Below are positions 23,280-32,340 of a stretch of DNA of 64,000 bases, one piece after another. Origin of the DNA: CAWFQB01 sp965277875 (GTDB taxonomy: Bacteria > Armatimonadota > Chthonomonadetes > Chthonomonadales > Chthonomonadaceae). Location: NCBI GenBank assembly GCA_965277875.1, contig CBDIDV010000002.1, positions 3,720,001 to 3,784,000 on the forward strand, written 5' to 3'. Each line of letters begins with the position of its first letter. The first letter of the stretch is position 1. Under the pieces are notes generated by a model. That model was not told the DNA's origin. It searched no databases and was given only the letters and a program-made list of their open reading frames with translations. A program made the translations under genes and the position numbers.

Positions 23280-26060
23280 ATGACCGCCGCCAAAGTTACC
23301 AAGAAGAAACCTGTTTCCACCGTTCAGGACGCCGCCGCGCCGACAGAGACATTCACTGCCGAAGCGTTCGCCCCTGCGCCCGTGGAACATAATGAGGCGC
23401 AGCCTTCCCCCGCAGCCGTCAGCCCTGCCCCATCCGTAGAGTTTGCGGCAGACGTGGCATCAGGCGAGCCAGCCGTTGCAGACGCGAAGCCCGCTGCCAA
23501 ATCCGCTAAAAAGGCGTCCGCTAAAGCGGCACAATCTGAGATAACCTCCGCCGAACCCGTGCAGACCGTGACCGATGCGTCCGCTGCCCCTCTACCCGTG
23601 TCCGAGGACAAGCCGAAAAAGAAGGCCGCGAGCGCGGTCTCCAAGACGAAAGCGCCTGCTGATGATGTCAGCGCTGTCAAGAACACGGCGGAGGAAGTCA
23701 ACGAAAGAACCGAACCGAATCCTATGCCAGTTGCAGAATTTACACAAGAAGCCAAGCCGCTTGAACTTCCCGCGATGAACGCCGCGCCCGTCGCGCCGGT
23801 TCAGGAAGAAGTTAAAGCACAAGAAGTCAAGACACACGAAACCAAATCCGAGGTCAAGGCCGCTGAAGCCAAGACTGACAAGCCCAAAAAGGCCGACGCA
23901 AAAGCCGCTGAATCGAAGAACGTTGAGCCGAAGAACGCAGAAGTAAAGAACGTCCCGGCCAAAACGGTCGAGGCAAAGAGCGCCGAACCCAAAAACACCG
24001 AACCGAAAAACATTGAAGCCAAGAGTACCGACGTCAAAAACGCGGACGCTAAAAGCAATCCCGTCAAGAGCGGCGAGCCGAAAGGCGATGCCAAAAGCGG
24101 CGAGATCAAGGCTGAAATCGCTGACGCGTCCGGTGAAGTCGTCGAGCAGGCCGCCGCGTTCCGCGCGCTCAACCTGAGCGAGCCGACCATGCGCGCCATC
24201 ATCGAAAGCGGTTTTGAAGCGCCCACGCCCATCCAGGCACAGTCTATCCCCATCCTGCTTGCCGGCCAGGACATGATCGGGCAGGCGCAGACCGGAACCG
24301 GCAAGACAGCCGCCTTCGCCCTGCCCCTCGCCGAACGCCTGGACGCCACGCAGAACCATGTGCAGGCCATTATTCTATTGCCTACACGCGAATTGTGTAT
24401 TCAGGTGGCTCAGGAAACGCACAACCTGACCAAGTACAAGCGGATGCGCGTTGTCCCCGTGTACGGCGGGCAGCCTATTGACCGGCAGTTTCGCGCTCTG
24501 ATGGGCGGGCCGCAGATCGTCGTCGGCACGCCCGGGCGCGTCCTCGACCATCTGCGACGAGGAACGCTCAAGCTGAACCAGGTGCGGATGGTCGTTCTGG
24601 ACGAGGCCGACGAAATGCTTAACATGGGCTTTCTCGAAGACGTCGAGGAGATCCTGAAGGAAGCGCCTAAAGAGCGGCAGACGGCCCTGTTTTCGGCGAC
24701 GATGCCCCCGCGCATTGCGGCCCTGTCCCGCGACTATCTGAACAACCCGCAGCGCGTGAGCATCGAAAGCAAGCACCGCACCGTGTCGCAGGTGGCGCAG
24801 ACGTACTACGAGGTAGCCCCCTCCCAGAAGGTAGAGGCGCTGGCTCGCATTCTGGACATGGAATCACCGGGCAGCACGATCATCTTCTGCCGCACACGCC
24901 GCGAAGTAGACGAACTTGGCGAGTCGCTGCAGCTGCGCGGCTACGAGGCCGAGACCCTGCACGGCGAAATGAACCAGGCCGCCCGCGACCGCGTCATGAA
25001 CCGCTTCCGAGCCAGCCAGGCCGACCTGCTCATCGCGACCGACGTAGCGGCGCGCGGTTTGGACATTGACCAGATCACGCACGTCGTCAACTACGACATT
25101 CCGTGGGACGTGGAAAGCTACATCCACCGCATTGGGCGCACAGGCCGCGCGGGGCGCAGCGGCAACGCCATTACGCTCATCAGCCCGCGCGAGCGACGGC
25201 AGCTGAAGCTAATCGAAAAATATATCAACGCGCCCATCAAGCCGGCCCGTGTGCCGAGCGCAGCCGACATATCTGCGCGACGACGCGAGATCTTCAAGAC
25301 CAACCTGCGCGAAACGCTCAACGGCGGCAACTTCGACGGGTATCTGAATACCGTACAGGAACTGGTCGGCGAAGGGCAGTTCGACGCTTCGCAGATCGCT
25401 GCCGCCGGTCTGCAAATGCTGTGGCAGCTGCAAAAGGGCGCGTCCGATTACGACGTGACCGAGGCGGATGTCGAGGTGGAGCGCACCGAGACGGGCATGG
25501 CGCGTCTGTTCCTGCAAATCGGACGGATTGACGGCATACGTCCCGGCGACATCGTGGGCGCGATTGCAAATGAGGCCGGTCTTTCCGGCAATGCCATCGG
25601 AACCATTGACATCATGGAGCGCAGCACGTTTGTGGAAGTGCCGGAAGCGGCAGCGGCCCACGTTATGGAAGCCCTGTCCCACGCGACCCTGCGCGGCAAG
25701 CGCATCCATGTGGACATCGCCCGCCCGCGCGCCGAGGGCGATCCGGGCGGCTTTGGCGGCGGACGGCCCGACTCCGACAATCGGGGCGGCGACCGCTTCG
25801 GCGGCAACCGGGGCTACGACAACCGTGGCGGTGATAATCGCGGAGGATACGATAACCGTGGCGGCGACAGTCGTGGAGGCTATGGCGACAATCGCGGCGG
25901 CTACAATGGTAATAGCAACGGCGGCAACGGCGGGGGTGACAACCGGGGCGGAGGCTTCGGCGGACGCGACGACCGCAACGCGCGCCCGATACTGCGCCCG
26001 CACCGCCCCGGCAATGGCGGCGGTGACAACAGGGGCGGCGGCTTCCGCCGCAACGGCTAG
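23280..26060 (+). CDS. DEAD-box RNA helicase with long Lys/Ala-rich head and RGG tail
   Basis: A 926-residue protein. Residues 1 to about 285 are low complexity (Ala, Lys, Glu, Pro), with a run of four- to five-residue repeats such as AEPKN, TEPKN, IEAKS. Residues about 290-660 are the helicase core: Q motif PTPIQAQSIP, motif I AQTGTGKT, PTREL, TPGR, DEAD, SAT, and HRIGRTGRAG. A DbpA/CsdA-type RNA-binding domain follows (GMARLFLQIGRIDGIRPGDI). The C-terminus has many NRGG and GGYDNRGG repeats. The layout matches DeaD/CsdA helicases for cold-shock and ribosome assembly, with unusually long disordered ends that could favour condensates. AAGGAG precedes the ATG. Confidence 0.93.
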   Translation: MTAAKVTKKKPVSTVQDAAAPTETFTAEAFAPAPVEHNEAQPSPAAVSPAPSVEFAADVASGEPAVADAKPAAKSAKKASAKAAQSEITSAEPVQTVTDASAAPLPVSEDKPKKKAASAVSKTKAPADDVSAVKNTAEEVNERTEPNPMPVAEFTQEAKPLELPAMNAAPVAPVQEEVKAQEVKTHETKSEVKAAEAKTDKPKKADAKAAESKNVEPKNAEVKNVPAKTVEAKSAEPKNTEPKNIEAKSTDVKNADAKSNPVKSGEPKGDAKSGEIKAEIADASGEVVEQAAAFRALNLSEPTMRAIIESGFEAPTPIQAQSIPILLAGQDMIGQAQTGTGKTAAFALPLAERLDATQNHVQAIILLPTRELCIQVAQETHNLTKYKRMRVVPVYGGQPIDRQFRALMGGPQIVVGTPGRVLDHLRRGTLKLNQVRMVVLDEADEMLNMGFLEDVEEILKEAPKERQTALFSATMPPRIAALSRDYLNNPQRVSIESKHRTVSQVAQTYYEVAPSQKVEALARILDMESPGSTIIFCRTRREVDELGESLQLRGYEAETLHGEMNQAARDRVMNRFRASQADLLIATDVAARGLDIDQITHVVNYDIPWDVESYIHRIGRTGRAGRSGNAITLISPRERRQLKLIEKYINAPIKPARVPSAADISARRREIFKTNLRETLNGGNFDGYLNTVQELVGEGQFDASQIAAAGLQMLWQLQKGASDYDVTEADVEVERTETGMARLFLQIGRIDGIRPGDIVGAIANEAGLSGNAIGTIDIMERSTFVEVPEAAAAHVMEALSHATLRGKRIHVDIARPRAEGDPGGFGGGRPDSDNRGGDRFGGNRGYDNRGGDNRGGYDNRGGDSRGGYGDNRGGYNGNSNGGNGGGDNRGGGFGGRDDRNARPILRPHRPGNGGGDNRGGGFRRNG

Positions 26061-26121
26061 ACCGACTGTGTGACAGCCCGCATTCTTCGGGCCTGAACTA
26101 AACCCGATACAACACTTCAGC

Positions 26122-26166
26122 GCCGCGCGAACAAACCCCACCGGGTCTTGTTCGCGCGGCGTTTTC
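26122..26166 (+). terminator. Terminator of the helicase gene
   Basis: A perfect 13-bp stem GCCGCGCGAACAA/TTGTTCGCGCGGC with a 13-nt loop, then GTTTTC. Confidence 0.88.
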
Positions 26167-26486
26167 ATGCGTCCCTCTACACATCCCCGCCTGCCTGGAT
26201 TCTCACATGAGGCCGAAACGCCGCGCCCGCGCAAAATTTCCCGATTGCCTGAACTTCCTCCAAGACGCCCTTCAAACCTCTTTCTTACGCGCACATAACA
26301 AGGGAACAACAGCGGGCTATTGGGCGTCTACTCGCAAGCGCGGGGATTGTTTGCCACGCTCACTCATGGCATGGAAATCAAGCGCGCTGCCCCGTGAATT
26401 TTAGCGGCTGCACTGTCTTTTTTCATTCCGTCCCTGCTCCGGTAGTCCTACGGGAAAGCGGGAGTTCATCGCGCAAGTGTGTCATC

Positions 26487-26502
26487 TGGCACACTTCTTG
26501 CA
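26487..26502 (+). promoter_or_regulatory. Sigma-54 promoter upstream of PEP-CTERM gene
   Basis: TGGCACACTTCTTGCA gives exact -24 and -12 elements with GG-N10-GC spacing. It is 180 bp upstream of the PEP-CTERM start and identical to the site at 16938. RpoN plus PrsK/PrsR control of PEP-CTERM genes is described in other bacteria. The rest of the 26167-26682 gap shows no gene. Confidence 0.88.
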
Positions 26503-26682
26503 ACATGTCTCTTGAGAACCAGGCGAAAAAAGCCCCGGCTCACCCTGATGGCCGGCGCGCTCCCCTGTGTTCTGTCACTGACGTGATGCCGCGCCGCATC
26601 GTCACACCTACCGCCCGTCACAACGACGCCGGGCACGTCCTGAAGCGTCCTTTCCCCGCGAACGGGAAGGAGGCCGGCTGAA

Positions 26683-27492
26683 ATGAGAACCCAAACCATG
26701 TTAAACACCTACCGCGCATCCAAGTCGAGAGCGAGACTGAACTCCGGCCTGCGACTGGCCCTTGTCCCGACAATGGCCCTCGCCGCCACGCTGCTAGCTT
26801 CCGCATCCCACGCTCAGGTCATGCAGATCACCAGCGCGCAGTTGACGCCCACGAGCACTGCTAACTTTACCGACCCGGTCGGTCTCGTTGCCAATCCTTA
26901 TCAGGTTGCAGCCAGTGGCTCAACTATCACGCTGACTTTTACCAACAATGGAGCCTCCAGCACTTTTAGCCGCATCAACCAGCAGGGCATAGGCGCGGGG
27001 CAGGGCGATAACTTCGGCGGCGATTTCGCGCCGGGAACGCATCTTTTGCGGAACCCGGGGACTGGCAGCGGAGCCGGCTCCGCGCTCACAGTTGCTTTCA
27101 ACGCAGGAGTGAACGCTCTGGGCTTCAACTATGAGCCGAACGCCAACTTCGCTATGGGGGCGGCAAACTTTACATTCACTGTATTTCAGGGCGCGTCCTC
27201 AACCGTTTTCACTTCGCCCCCCATTCCGATTGCCACGAACAATGACTATGAAGATGGCAGTGCGCCGTTCTTTGGCGTTCGCGCGATGGACGGCAGTAAC
27301 TCAATCACGTCTATTCAAATTTTCGCGACGGCGGCGCCAGGCAGCACGACGACCACCCCGGACGACTTTGTAATTAGTCCGATCCAGCTGGGTGTTAGAG
27401 CGACTGCCGTTCCTGAACCGGGTGTGCTGGCGCTACTTGCCGGCGCGATCCTGCCGATGGGCCTGTTGGTTGCGCGCCGTCGCCCTCGCTGA
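26683..27492 (+). CDS. PEP-CTERM sorting-domain protein
   Basis: A 269-residue exported protein. Its signal peptide (LRLALVPTMALAATLLASAS) is cut near SHAQ. The middle is Gly/Ser/Thr/Asn-rich and beta-strand-like. The C-terminus has the exosortase signal VPEPG, then a hydrophobic helix LALLAGAILPMGLLV, then ARRRPR. Exosortase removes this tail and the protein is delivered to the surface or matrix. No exosortase gene is in the window. GGAGG lies upstream of the ATG. A sigma-54 promoter and a downstream hairpin make it a monocistronic unit. Confidence 0.92.
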   Translation: MRTQTMLNTYRASKSRARLNSGLRLALVPTMALAATLLASASHAQVMQITSAQLTPTSTANFTDPVGLVANPYQVAASGSTITLTFTNNGASSTFSRINQQGIGAGQGDNFGGDFAPGTHLLRNPGTGSGAGSALTVAFNAGVNALGFNYEPNANFAMGAANFTFTVFQGASSTVFTSPPIPIATNNDYEDGSAPFFGVRAMDGSNSITSIQIFATAAPGSTTTTPDDFVISPIQLGVRATAVPEPGVLALLAGAILPMGLLVARRRPR

Positions 27493-27561
27493 ACACTCGC
27501 CGCCTGGTCGCTGGCTGCTTTCTAACATATGGGAAACGGCTGTTCTGGCTGCAATACCTGT

Positions 27562-27602
27562 CGAAACACGCGCGACAGACTCCATCTGTCACGCGTGTTT
27601 CG
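27562..27602 (+). terminator. Terminator after PEP-CTERM gene
   Basis: An 11-bp CGAAACACGCG/CGCGTGTTTCG stem with an inner GACAG/CTGTC stem. It has no strong U-run but is very stable. Confidence 0.65.
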
Positions 27603-28137
27603 CTGTATTTGCCCTTTCACGTTTCCTTCCTATAACTTCGGCTACAATTTCTGCTGTAATGCGTCACTTCTTGTGTTCAGTTACTCAGGCTGTTCCGCCA
27701 TTTTTTGACGCTCAGGCTCGGTGTAAATGTCCATGAGGCAAAATAAATCTCTTGGATTTGAGCCGCCCCGAATAAATACCGGAACATTTGTGTTATACTT
27801 ACGTCAGACCAAGAACACAGTAAGGATTTACCCTGCGAATCAGGTGTAAAACCCCTGTCAATTGCGAGAAAGTTCGCAATGACGCGCTCTTTTCCTGCTT
27901 ATTTGTGGATGAAGCGCCGATACGCGCATCAATTCTCGTGGAGCATGGATACTAAAGTTCCCACACCACGGCTTACACGTTTGTTTGCTCAGTGCCTGCT
28001 TTGCATCACGCCTCCGGTCCTGCCGCCGGGTTTACTTCACAAGCCAAGTCAACCTGAATACTGTCCTCCTATGTCAAGCGAGCGAGCGAGCTTTTCGCGC
28101 CGCGCCTGACTGACACCTGTAATTTAGAAACGAGTCC
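27603..28137 (+). other. Leader/promoter region of the pilus ATPase gene
   Basis: A 535-bp stretch without a convincing gene. It contains a TTATACT -10-like box near 27791 and hairpins at 27841-27857 (CAGG.GT/AC.CCTG) and 27861-27880 (ATTGCGA/TCGCAAT). A short GCGA repeat lies near 28078. I could not match it to a known riboswitch. Confidence 0.4.
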
Positions 28138-29847
28138 ATGACGGCAGTTATAACACCCATCACTCGCCTGCGCTTTGGCGAGCGTCTGCAAGCCGCCCAT
28201 GTCATCACCGGCGAGCAGCTTAATCAGACTTTAGAATATCAGCGGCATACGCGGCTTCCCTTCGGCGAAGCGCTCGTGGCGCAGGGTATCAAGACAGCGG
28301 GCGAGGTCGGCCCTCACCTGGGCAGAGCGATTGGCTTTCCCTTTGTGGACATCGCCGAGTGCGACATTGACACTAGCCTCGCGCAAAGGGTGCCCGAAGA
28401 AATCGCGCGGCGCAAGATGCTGCTGCCCTTCGCGAACGTCGAGCAGGTGATCCATGTAGCGATGGCCGACCCTCTGGACGTGGTCGCCGTGGACGATCTG
28501 CGCGTGCGCCTGCGCAGCCACATCGAGCCGCATCTGGCCTTCCGGCGCGACCTTTTGGAAGCTATCAACCGTATCTACGATGTTCGCCTGAAAACACAGA
28601 GCGTACTCGACGAGATGGGCGATGACACGCAGGCCCAGGCCGCCCTGAGCGTGGATGACCTTGTCGGATTGGCCGAAGACGCGCCGATTGTCCGCCTGGT
28701 CAATAACATTATTCATGCCGCAACGAATTCGGGCGCGAGCGACATACACATCGAGCCGCAGGAACACAGTGTGCGCGTGCGATTTAGGCAGGATGGCCTG
28801 CTGCATGAGCAGATGAATTTTCCGCTGCACCATTTGGCTGCTGTGGTTTCGCGCATCAAAATCGTGGCGAAGATGGACATCGCCGAACATCGCAGGCCGC
28901 AGGACGGGCGCTTTGTTGCCGCCGACGACAACGGCAACGGTTTCGACTTTCGCGTGAGCGTGATCCCGCTGATACATGGCGAAAAAATCGTCATGCGCGT
29001 CCTGTCCAAATCGGGGACTTTTTCGGGCGCGACACAGTTAGGCTTTTACCCGGAGCAACTGGAGCAGTTTCGCGCGTTCATAGCGCAGCCGCATGGTATT
29101 TTGCTGGTCACGGGGCCGACAGGATCGGGCAAGTCCACCACGCTTGTCGGCGGACTGACCGAGATCAACGACGCGACGCGCAACATCAACACGGTCGAAG
29201 ACCCGGTCGAGTACCATCTGCCCGGCGTCAATCAGATGCAGGTGAACGCCAAGATCGGCGTCACGTTCGCATCGGGCCTGCGTACCCTGGTGCGGCAGGA
29301 CCCGGATGTGATCATGGTGGGCGAGATCCGCGACCGGGAAACGGCGGAAATCGCCGTGCAGGCCGCGCTTACAGGCCATCTGGTGCTTTCGACCCTGCAC
29401 ACCAACGATGCCCCCGGCGCGCTCGTGCGTTTGCAGAACATGGGCGTGGAGCCGTTCCTGATTACCAGCGCAGTGATCGGCGTGGTCGCCCAGCGTCTGC
29501 TGCGCCAGATATGTCCCTTCTGCAAGGAAGCGCACATGGTCAGCGCGGCGACCGCCAAATCGCTGGGCCTGCCCTTCGAGGAGGGCAAGCCGCCCCTGCT
29601 CGCTAAAGGCCGGGGATGTGTCAAGTGCGGCGGGCGGGGCATGAAGGGCCGCACAGCGGTGTATGAGATCATGACTATGACCGACAGCCTGCGCGACCTT
29701 GTACTGAGCGGCGCTCCAAGTTCGCAAATCAAGGAGCAGGCCATCGCAGACGGCATGGTGACGCTCCGGCAGGCCGCCCAGCGCAAAGTAATGGAGGGCA
29801 TCACGACGCCCGAAGAGATGCTCCGCGTTCTGTTCCTGGAAGAGTAA
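28138..29847 (+). CDS. pilB: Type IV pilus / type II secretion assembly ATPase (PilB/GspE)
   Basis: A 569-residue hexameric ATPase that powers pilin polymerisation. The N-terminal MshEN-like domain begins RLRFGERLQAAHVITGEQL. The core has Walker A GPTGSGKSTTL near residue 325, the Asp box, Walker B DPDVIMVGEIRD and the His box STLHTND. A zinc-binding tetracysteine (CPFCKEA ... CVKCGGRG) marks assembly (PilB/GspE) rather than retraction (PilT) ATPases. MshEN domains can bind c-di-GMP, and a GGDEF enzyme is encoded at 60 kb. First gene of the pilus locus; a strong terminator follows, so it is a separate unit from pilC. Confidence 0.94.
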   Translation: MTAVITPITRLRFGERLQAAHVITGEQLNQTLEYQRHTRLPFGEALVAQGIKTAGEVGPHLGRAIGFPFVDIAECDIDTSLAQRVPEEIARRKMLLPFANVEQVIHVAMADPLDVVAVDDLRVRLRSHIEPHLAFRRDLLEAINRIYDVRLKTQSVLDEMGDDTQAQAALSVDDLVGLAEDAPIVRLVNNIIHAATNSGASDIHIEPQEHSVRVRFRQDGLLHEQMNFPLHHLAAVVSRIKIVAKMDIAEHRRPQDGRFVAADDNGNGFDFRVSVIPLIHGEKIVMRVLSKSGTFSGATQLGFYPEQLEQFRAFIAQPHGILLVTGPTGSGKSTTLVGGLTEINDATRNINTVEDPVEYHLPGVNQMQVNAKIGVTFASGLRTLVRQDPDVIMVGEIRDRETAEIAVQAALTGHLVLSTLHTNDAPGALVRLQNMGVEPFLITSAVIGVVAQRLLRQICPFCKEAHMVSAATAKSLGLPFEEGKPPLLAKGRGCVKCGGRGMKGRTAVYEIMTMTDSLRDLVLSGAPSSQIKEQAIADGMVTLRQAAQRKVMEGITTPEEMLRVLFLEE

Positions 29848-29876
29848 TGCTGAAGAATACTGAAGAAGTCACAGAT

Positions 29877-29906
29877 AAAACGAACCTGGTTTAGCGGGTT
29901 CGTTTT
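29877..29906 (+). terminator. Terminator after pilB
   Basis: A 10-bp stem AAAACGAACC/GGTTCGTTTT with the 3' arm ending in a T run. It lies 30 nt past the stop codon and could work in both directions. Confidence 0.85.
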
Positions 29907-29939
29907 AGAAGACTAGTTCATAATACCTATTAAAAAAAT

Positions 29940-29990
29940 TTGCAAGATGCAGTCATAACCCAGTATAATTGCGGAATTATACTGTATAAT
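29940..29990 (+). promoter_or_regulatory. Promoter of pilC with overlapping palindrome
   Basis: TTGCAA (29940-29945), 18 nt, then TATAAT (29964-29969). The -10 lies inside a perfect 10-bp inverted repeat CAGTATAATT-GCGG-AATTATACTG (29961-29984). A second TATAAT follows at 29985. The palindrome could be an operator. Confidence 0.6.
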
Positions 29991-30021
29991 GGAATCGCTT
30001 TACAGGCAGGGTGAAAGATAG

Positions 30022-31242
30022 ATGCCCACATTTACCTATACCGCGCGGGATCGCAGCGGCGCACAGCAGACCGGGACTTCCACAGCGGCCAGCATGGGCG
30101 AACTGAAATCCCAACTGCGCGAAAAGAACCTGTTTGTCACGGACGCCCGCGAACAGGCAGCGAACGAGACAGGCAAGGCACAGGGCGGACTGTTCTCCCG
30201 GCGCAAGGTGAAGCTCGGCGACATGGTGGTGATGAGCAGGCAGCTTGCCACATTAGTGCGGGCCGGCCTGAACATTACGGAATGCCTGTACAGCGTGGCC
30301 GGACAGACCGAAAACGCTACGCTTGCCGATACGCTCACGCAGGTGCGGCTGGACGTGCTGACGGGCAGTACGCTGGCCGGAGCGATGCGCAAGCACCCGC
30401 GCGTGTTCAACGAAATGTATGTGTCTCTCGTGGATGCAGGCGAGGCGGGCGGACTGCTGGACAAAACGCTGGAAACCGCGGCGGTTCAGTTCAGCGAGGA
30501 AGCCGACCTGCGCGAAAAGGTCAAGGCGGCGTTCACGTATCCGCTTTTGGTCATGGTAGCCGCCGTGGGCGTGGTCGCGTTCATGCTGGTCGTAATCGTG
30601 CCGGTGTTCGCGCAGGTGTACAAGCAATTCGGCTCGCAGTTGCCCATCGTGACGCAGTCGCTCGTGCTTGTCAGCGCGATTGTGGTCAACTACTGGTGGG
30701 GCGTGATCCTGACCGCCATCGGACTGTTCTTCGGCATCAAATACGCCAATAAAACGCCGCGTGGACGCCTGCTGTTCGACCGTATCAAGCTGAAACTGCC
30801 CCTGTTGGGCAAGCTGGTACGCAAGATGGCCGTGGCGCGGTTCACGCAGACATTCGCGGGCATGTCGAGCGCGGGCGTTCCCATCCTGCGCGGTCTGGCG
30901 ATCTCAGCGAACACGAGCGGCAATGTCGTGATTCAGAACGCCATCCGCGACGTGGCCGAGCAGGTGCAGCAGGGCCGAGGTCTCGCCGTGCCAATGGAGA
31001 ATACCAAAGAATTTCCCCTGATGGTGACGCGGCTGATCGCCGCGGGGGAACAGTCGGGCAATCTCGATGAGATGCTCAACGAAATCACCCTGTTCTATAA
31101 CCGAGATATAGCATATACAGTAGACAAACTTACCAAATTGATGGAGCCTATCATGACAATCGTTGTCGGTATGCTGGTTCTATTCATCCTACTTGCCCTG
31201 TATATGCCCATTTTCAGCCTGGGGCAGGTCGTCAAGGGATAA
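30022..31242 (+). CDS. pilC: Pilus/secretion inner-membrane platform protein (PilC/GspF)
   Basis: A 406-residue polytopic protein. It begins MPTFTYTARDRSGAQQTGTS, as GspF/PilC proteins do. Two T2SSF domains contain SRQLATLVRAGLNITECL and ARFTQTFAGMSSAGVPILRG. There are three membrane helices, including LLVMVAAVGVVAFMLVVIV and the C-terminal MTIVVGMLVLFILLALYMP. It docks the ATPase to the pilin-extraction machinery. It has its own promoter after the pilB terminator. Confidence 0.94.
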   Translation: MPTFTYTARDRSGAQQTGTSTAASMGELKSQLREKNLFVTDAREQAANETGKAQGGLFSRRKVKLGDMVVMSRQLATLVRAGLNITECLYSVAGQTENATLADTLTQVRLDVLTGSTLAGAMRKHPRVFNEMYVSLVDAGEAGGLLDKTLETAAVQFSEEADLREKVKAAFTYPLLVMVAAVGVVAFMLVVIVPVFAQVYKQFGSQLPIVTQSLVLVSAIVVNYWWGVILTAIGLFFGIKYANKTPRGRLLFDRIKLKLPLLGKLVRKMAVARFTQTFAGMSSAGVPILRGLAISANTSGNVVIQNAIRDVAEQVQQGRGLAVPMENTKEFPLMVTRLIAAGEQSGNLDEMLNEITLFYNRDIAYTVDKLTKLMEPIMTIVVGMLVLFILLALYMPIFSLGQVVKG

Positions 31243-31567
31243 CGCATTCCGGCATTCCCTTGCACCCTGCAGCCACCCCGTTCCGGCGTGTCCCTGACCG
31301 TACACGCGGCCTTAGATCGGTCGCTTACACGCCACGCAGCCCTGCGGAGCCAACCCGTCGGACGGCCTGTACCAACAAACCGAGCAGATTGCCGACGTTT
31401 GTTCGAGCGTTTTGCTCACGTCCCACTATCCATGTGGCTCGCGCGTTTCTGATCCGCGTAGACAGACTCGCGCCTTCCGCACCGTATACAATCACACTCA
31501 CTGTGCCGGCCAGGCAGCCGGCAGGAACCCGGAATTTTCGGGAACTGACCAGAAAAGGAAGAAACCA
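31243..31567 (+). other. Intergenic region before the major prepilin gene
   Basis: A 325-bp spacer with no recognisable gene. It presumably holds the leader or promoter of the prepilin gene, whose AAGGAAG ribosome site lies just before 31568. Confidence 0.5.
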
Positions 31568-32014
31568 ATGACTCGCACACACTCTACTCGCCGTCCTGTA
31601 AGCGGCTTCACGCTCATCGAACTGCTCGTCGTGACGCTGATCCTGTCGATCCTGATGGCAGTCGCCATTCCGCTGTACCTCAGCAGCGTGGCGGACGCCC
31701 GCACCAAGACCTGCCAGGCCAATATGCAGACCATCGCCAACGCCGTACAAGCTGCCCATGTAAAAAACACGGATGTGGACTACTCTACTTACAATGGAGC
31801 AGTAACAACCGCAGCGGAGCCTGATCTACAGGCAGTACCTATCTGCCCTAACAACACACCCGCTGGCGGCAACAAGTACACGATTGTAGCCGTACCTGCT
31901 ACCGCAACCGCTCCCGCGAGTTTCTCGGTTATGTGCGGCAACGGTGACGGTACGTTCACACCGGGTGTCGGTGTCACTAACACTGCTAACAAAGGCGCCG
32001 GTGGCGCACCGTAA
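31568..32014 (+). CDS. Type IV major prepilin / pseudopilin (PilA/GspG-like)
   Basis: A 148-residue protein. A short basic leader ends in the prepilin peptidase site SG/FTLIELLVV with the invariant Glu5. The hydrophobic helix LILSILMAVAIPLYLS follows, then DARTKTCQANMQTIANAVQ, as in GspG and ComGC. The C-terminal half is Thr/Ala/Asn-rich with two cysteines (VPICPNN, VMCGNG) that could form a disulfide. AAGGAAG precedes the ATG. A strong terminator follows, so it can be made in excess, as befits a major subunit. An in-frame longer reading from 31412 is not supported. Confidence 0.92.
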   Translation: MTRTHSTRRPVSGFTLIELLVVTLILSILMAVAIPLYLSSVADARTKTCQANMQTIANAVQAAHVKNTDVDYSTYNGAVTTAAEPDLQAVPICPNNTPAGGNKYTIVAVPATATAPASFSVMCGNGDGTFTPGVGVTNTANKGAGGAP

Positions 32015-32051
32015 GCCCGATGGTAACGGAGTTCATTCCGCTACACTCGCT

Positions 32052-32100
32052 CTCCAACATTGTCGGGCGTTCGCGTCCGACAGTGTTGGAGTTCTTTCCT
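32052..32100 (+). terminator. Terminator after major prepilin
   Basis: A 15-bp stem CTCCAACATTGTCGG/CCGACAGTGTTGGAG with one G-T wobble and a 10-nt loop, followed by TTCTTTCCTATTTTTT. Confidence 0.92.
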
Positions 32101-32109
32101 ATTTTTTGT

Positions 32110-32265
32110 CTTGCACTCGGATTACGCGGATTGTTCGGATTAATCGGATTGCATGCGGCGTTCTCCAAGTTCGTTCTGGATGATGCGGCATTTTGTATTT
32201 GCGTTATAGAGACAGCCGGAATTTACGCGCCATCCTGTCCATCCACCAAATCCGTGTAATCCGAG
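32110..32265. repeat. GGATT-rich repeat pair in inverted orientation
   Basis: Near 32115-32150 there are four GGATT motifs spaced about 9-12 bp (CGGATTACGCGGATTG, CGGATTAATCGGATTG). Near 32243-32260 the inverse AATCCGTGTAATCCGA occurs. A further GGATTA/GATTA cluster lies near 62768-62812. The pattern resembles dispersed intergenic repeats. Confidence 0.6.
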
Positions 32266-32340
32266 TTCGATACGATGACAGTTCAACCGTTTGCCTGGAA
32301 GTGACGCGGCCCCGGTCGGCCTGTGTCCTGAAAGAGCAAG

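Noticed and set aside
25209..26309. 366-codon minus-strand ORF
   Set aside because: Antisense to the helicase RNA-binding and RGG region. Its Val/Ala repeats merely mirror the RGG codons, and it crosses the terminator.
27780..27900. Possible c-di-GMP riboswitch before pilB
   Set aside because: Small hairpins are present, but the GEMM core sequences and GNRA tetraloop receptor are not.
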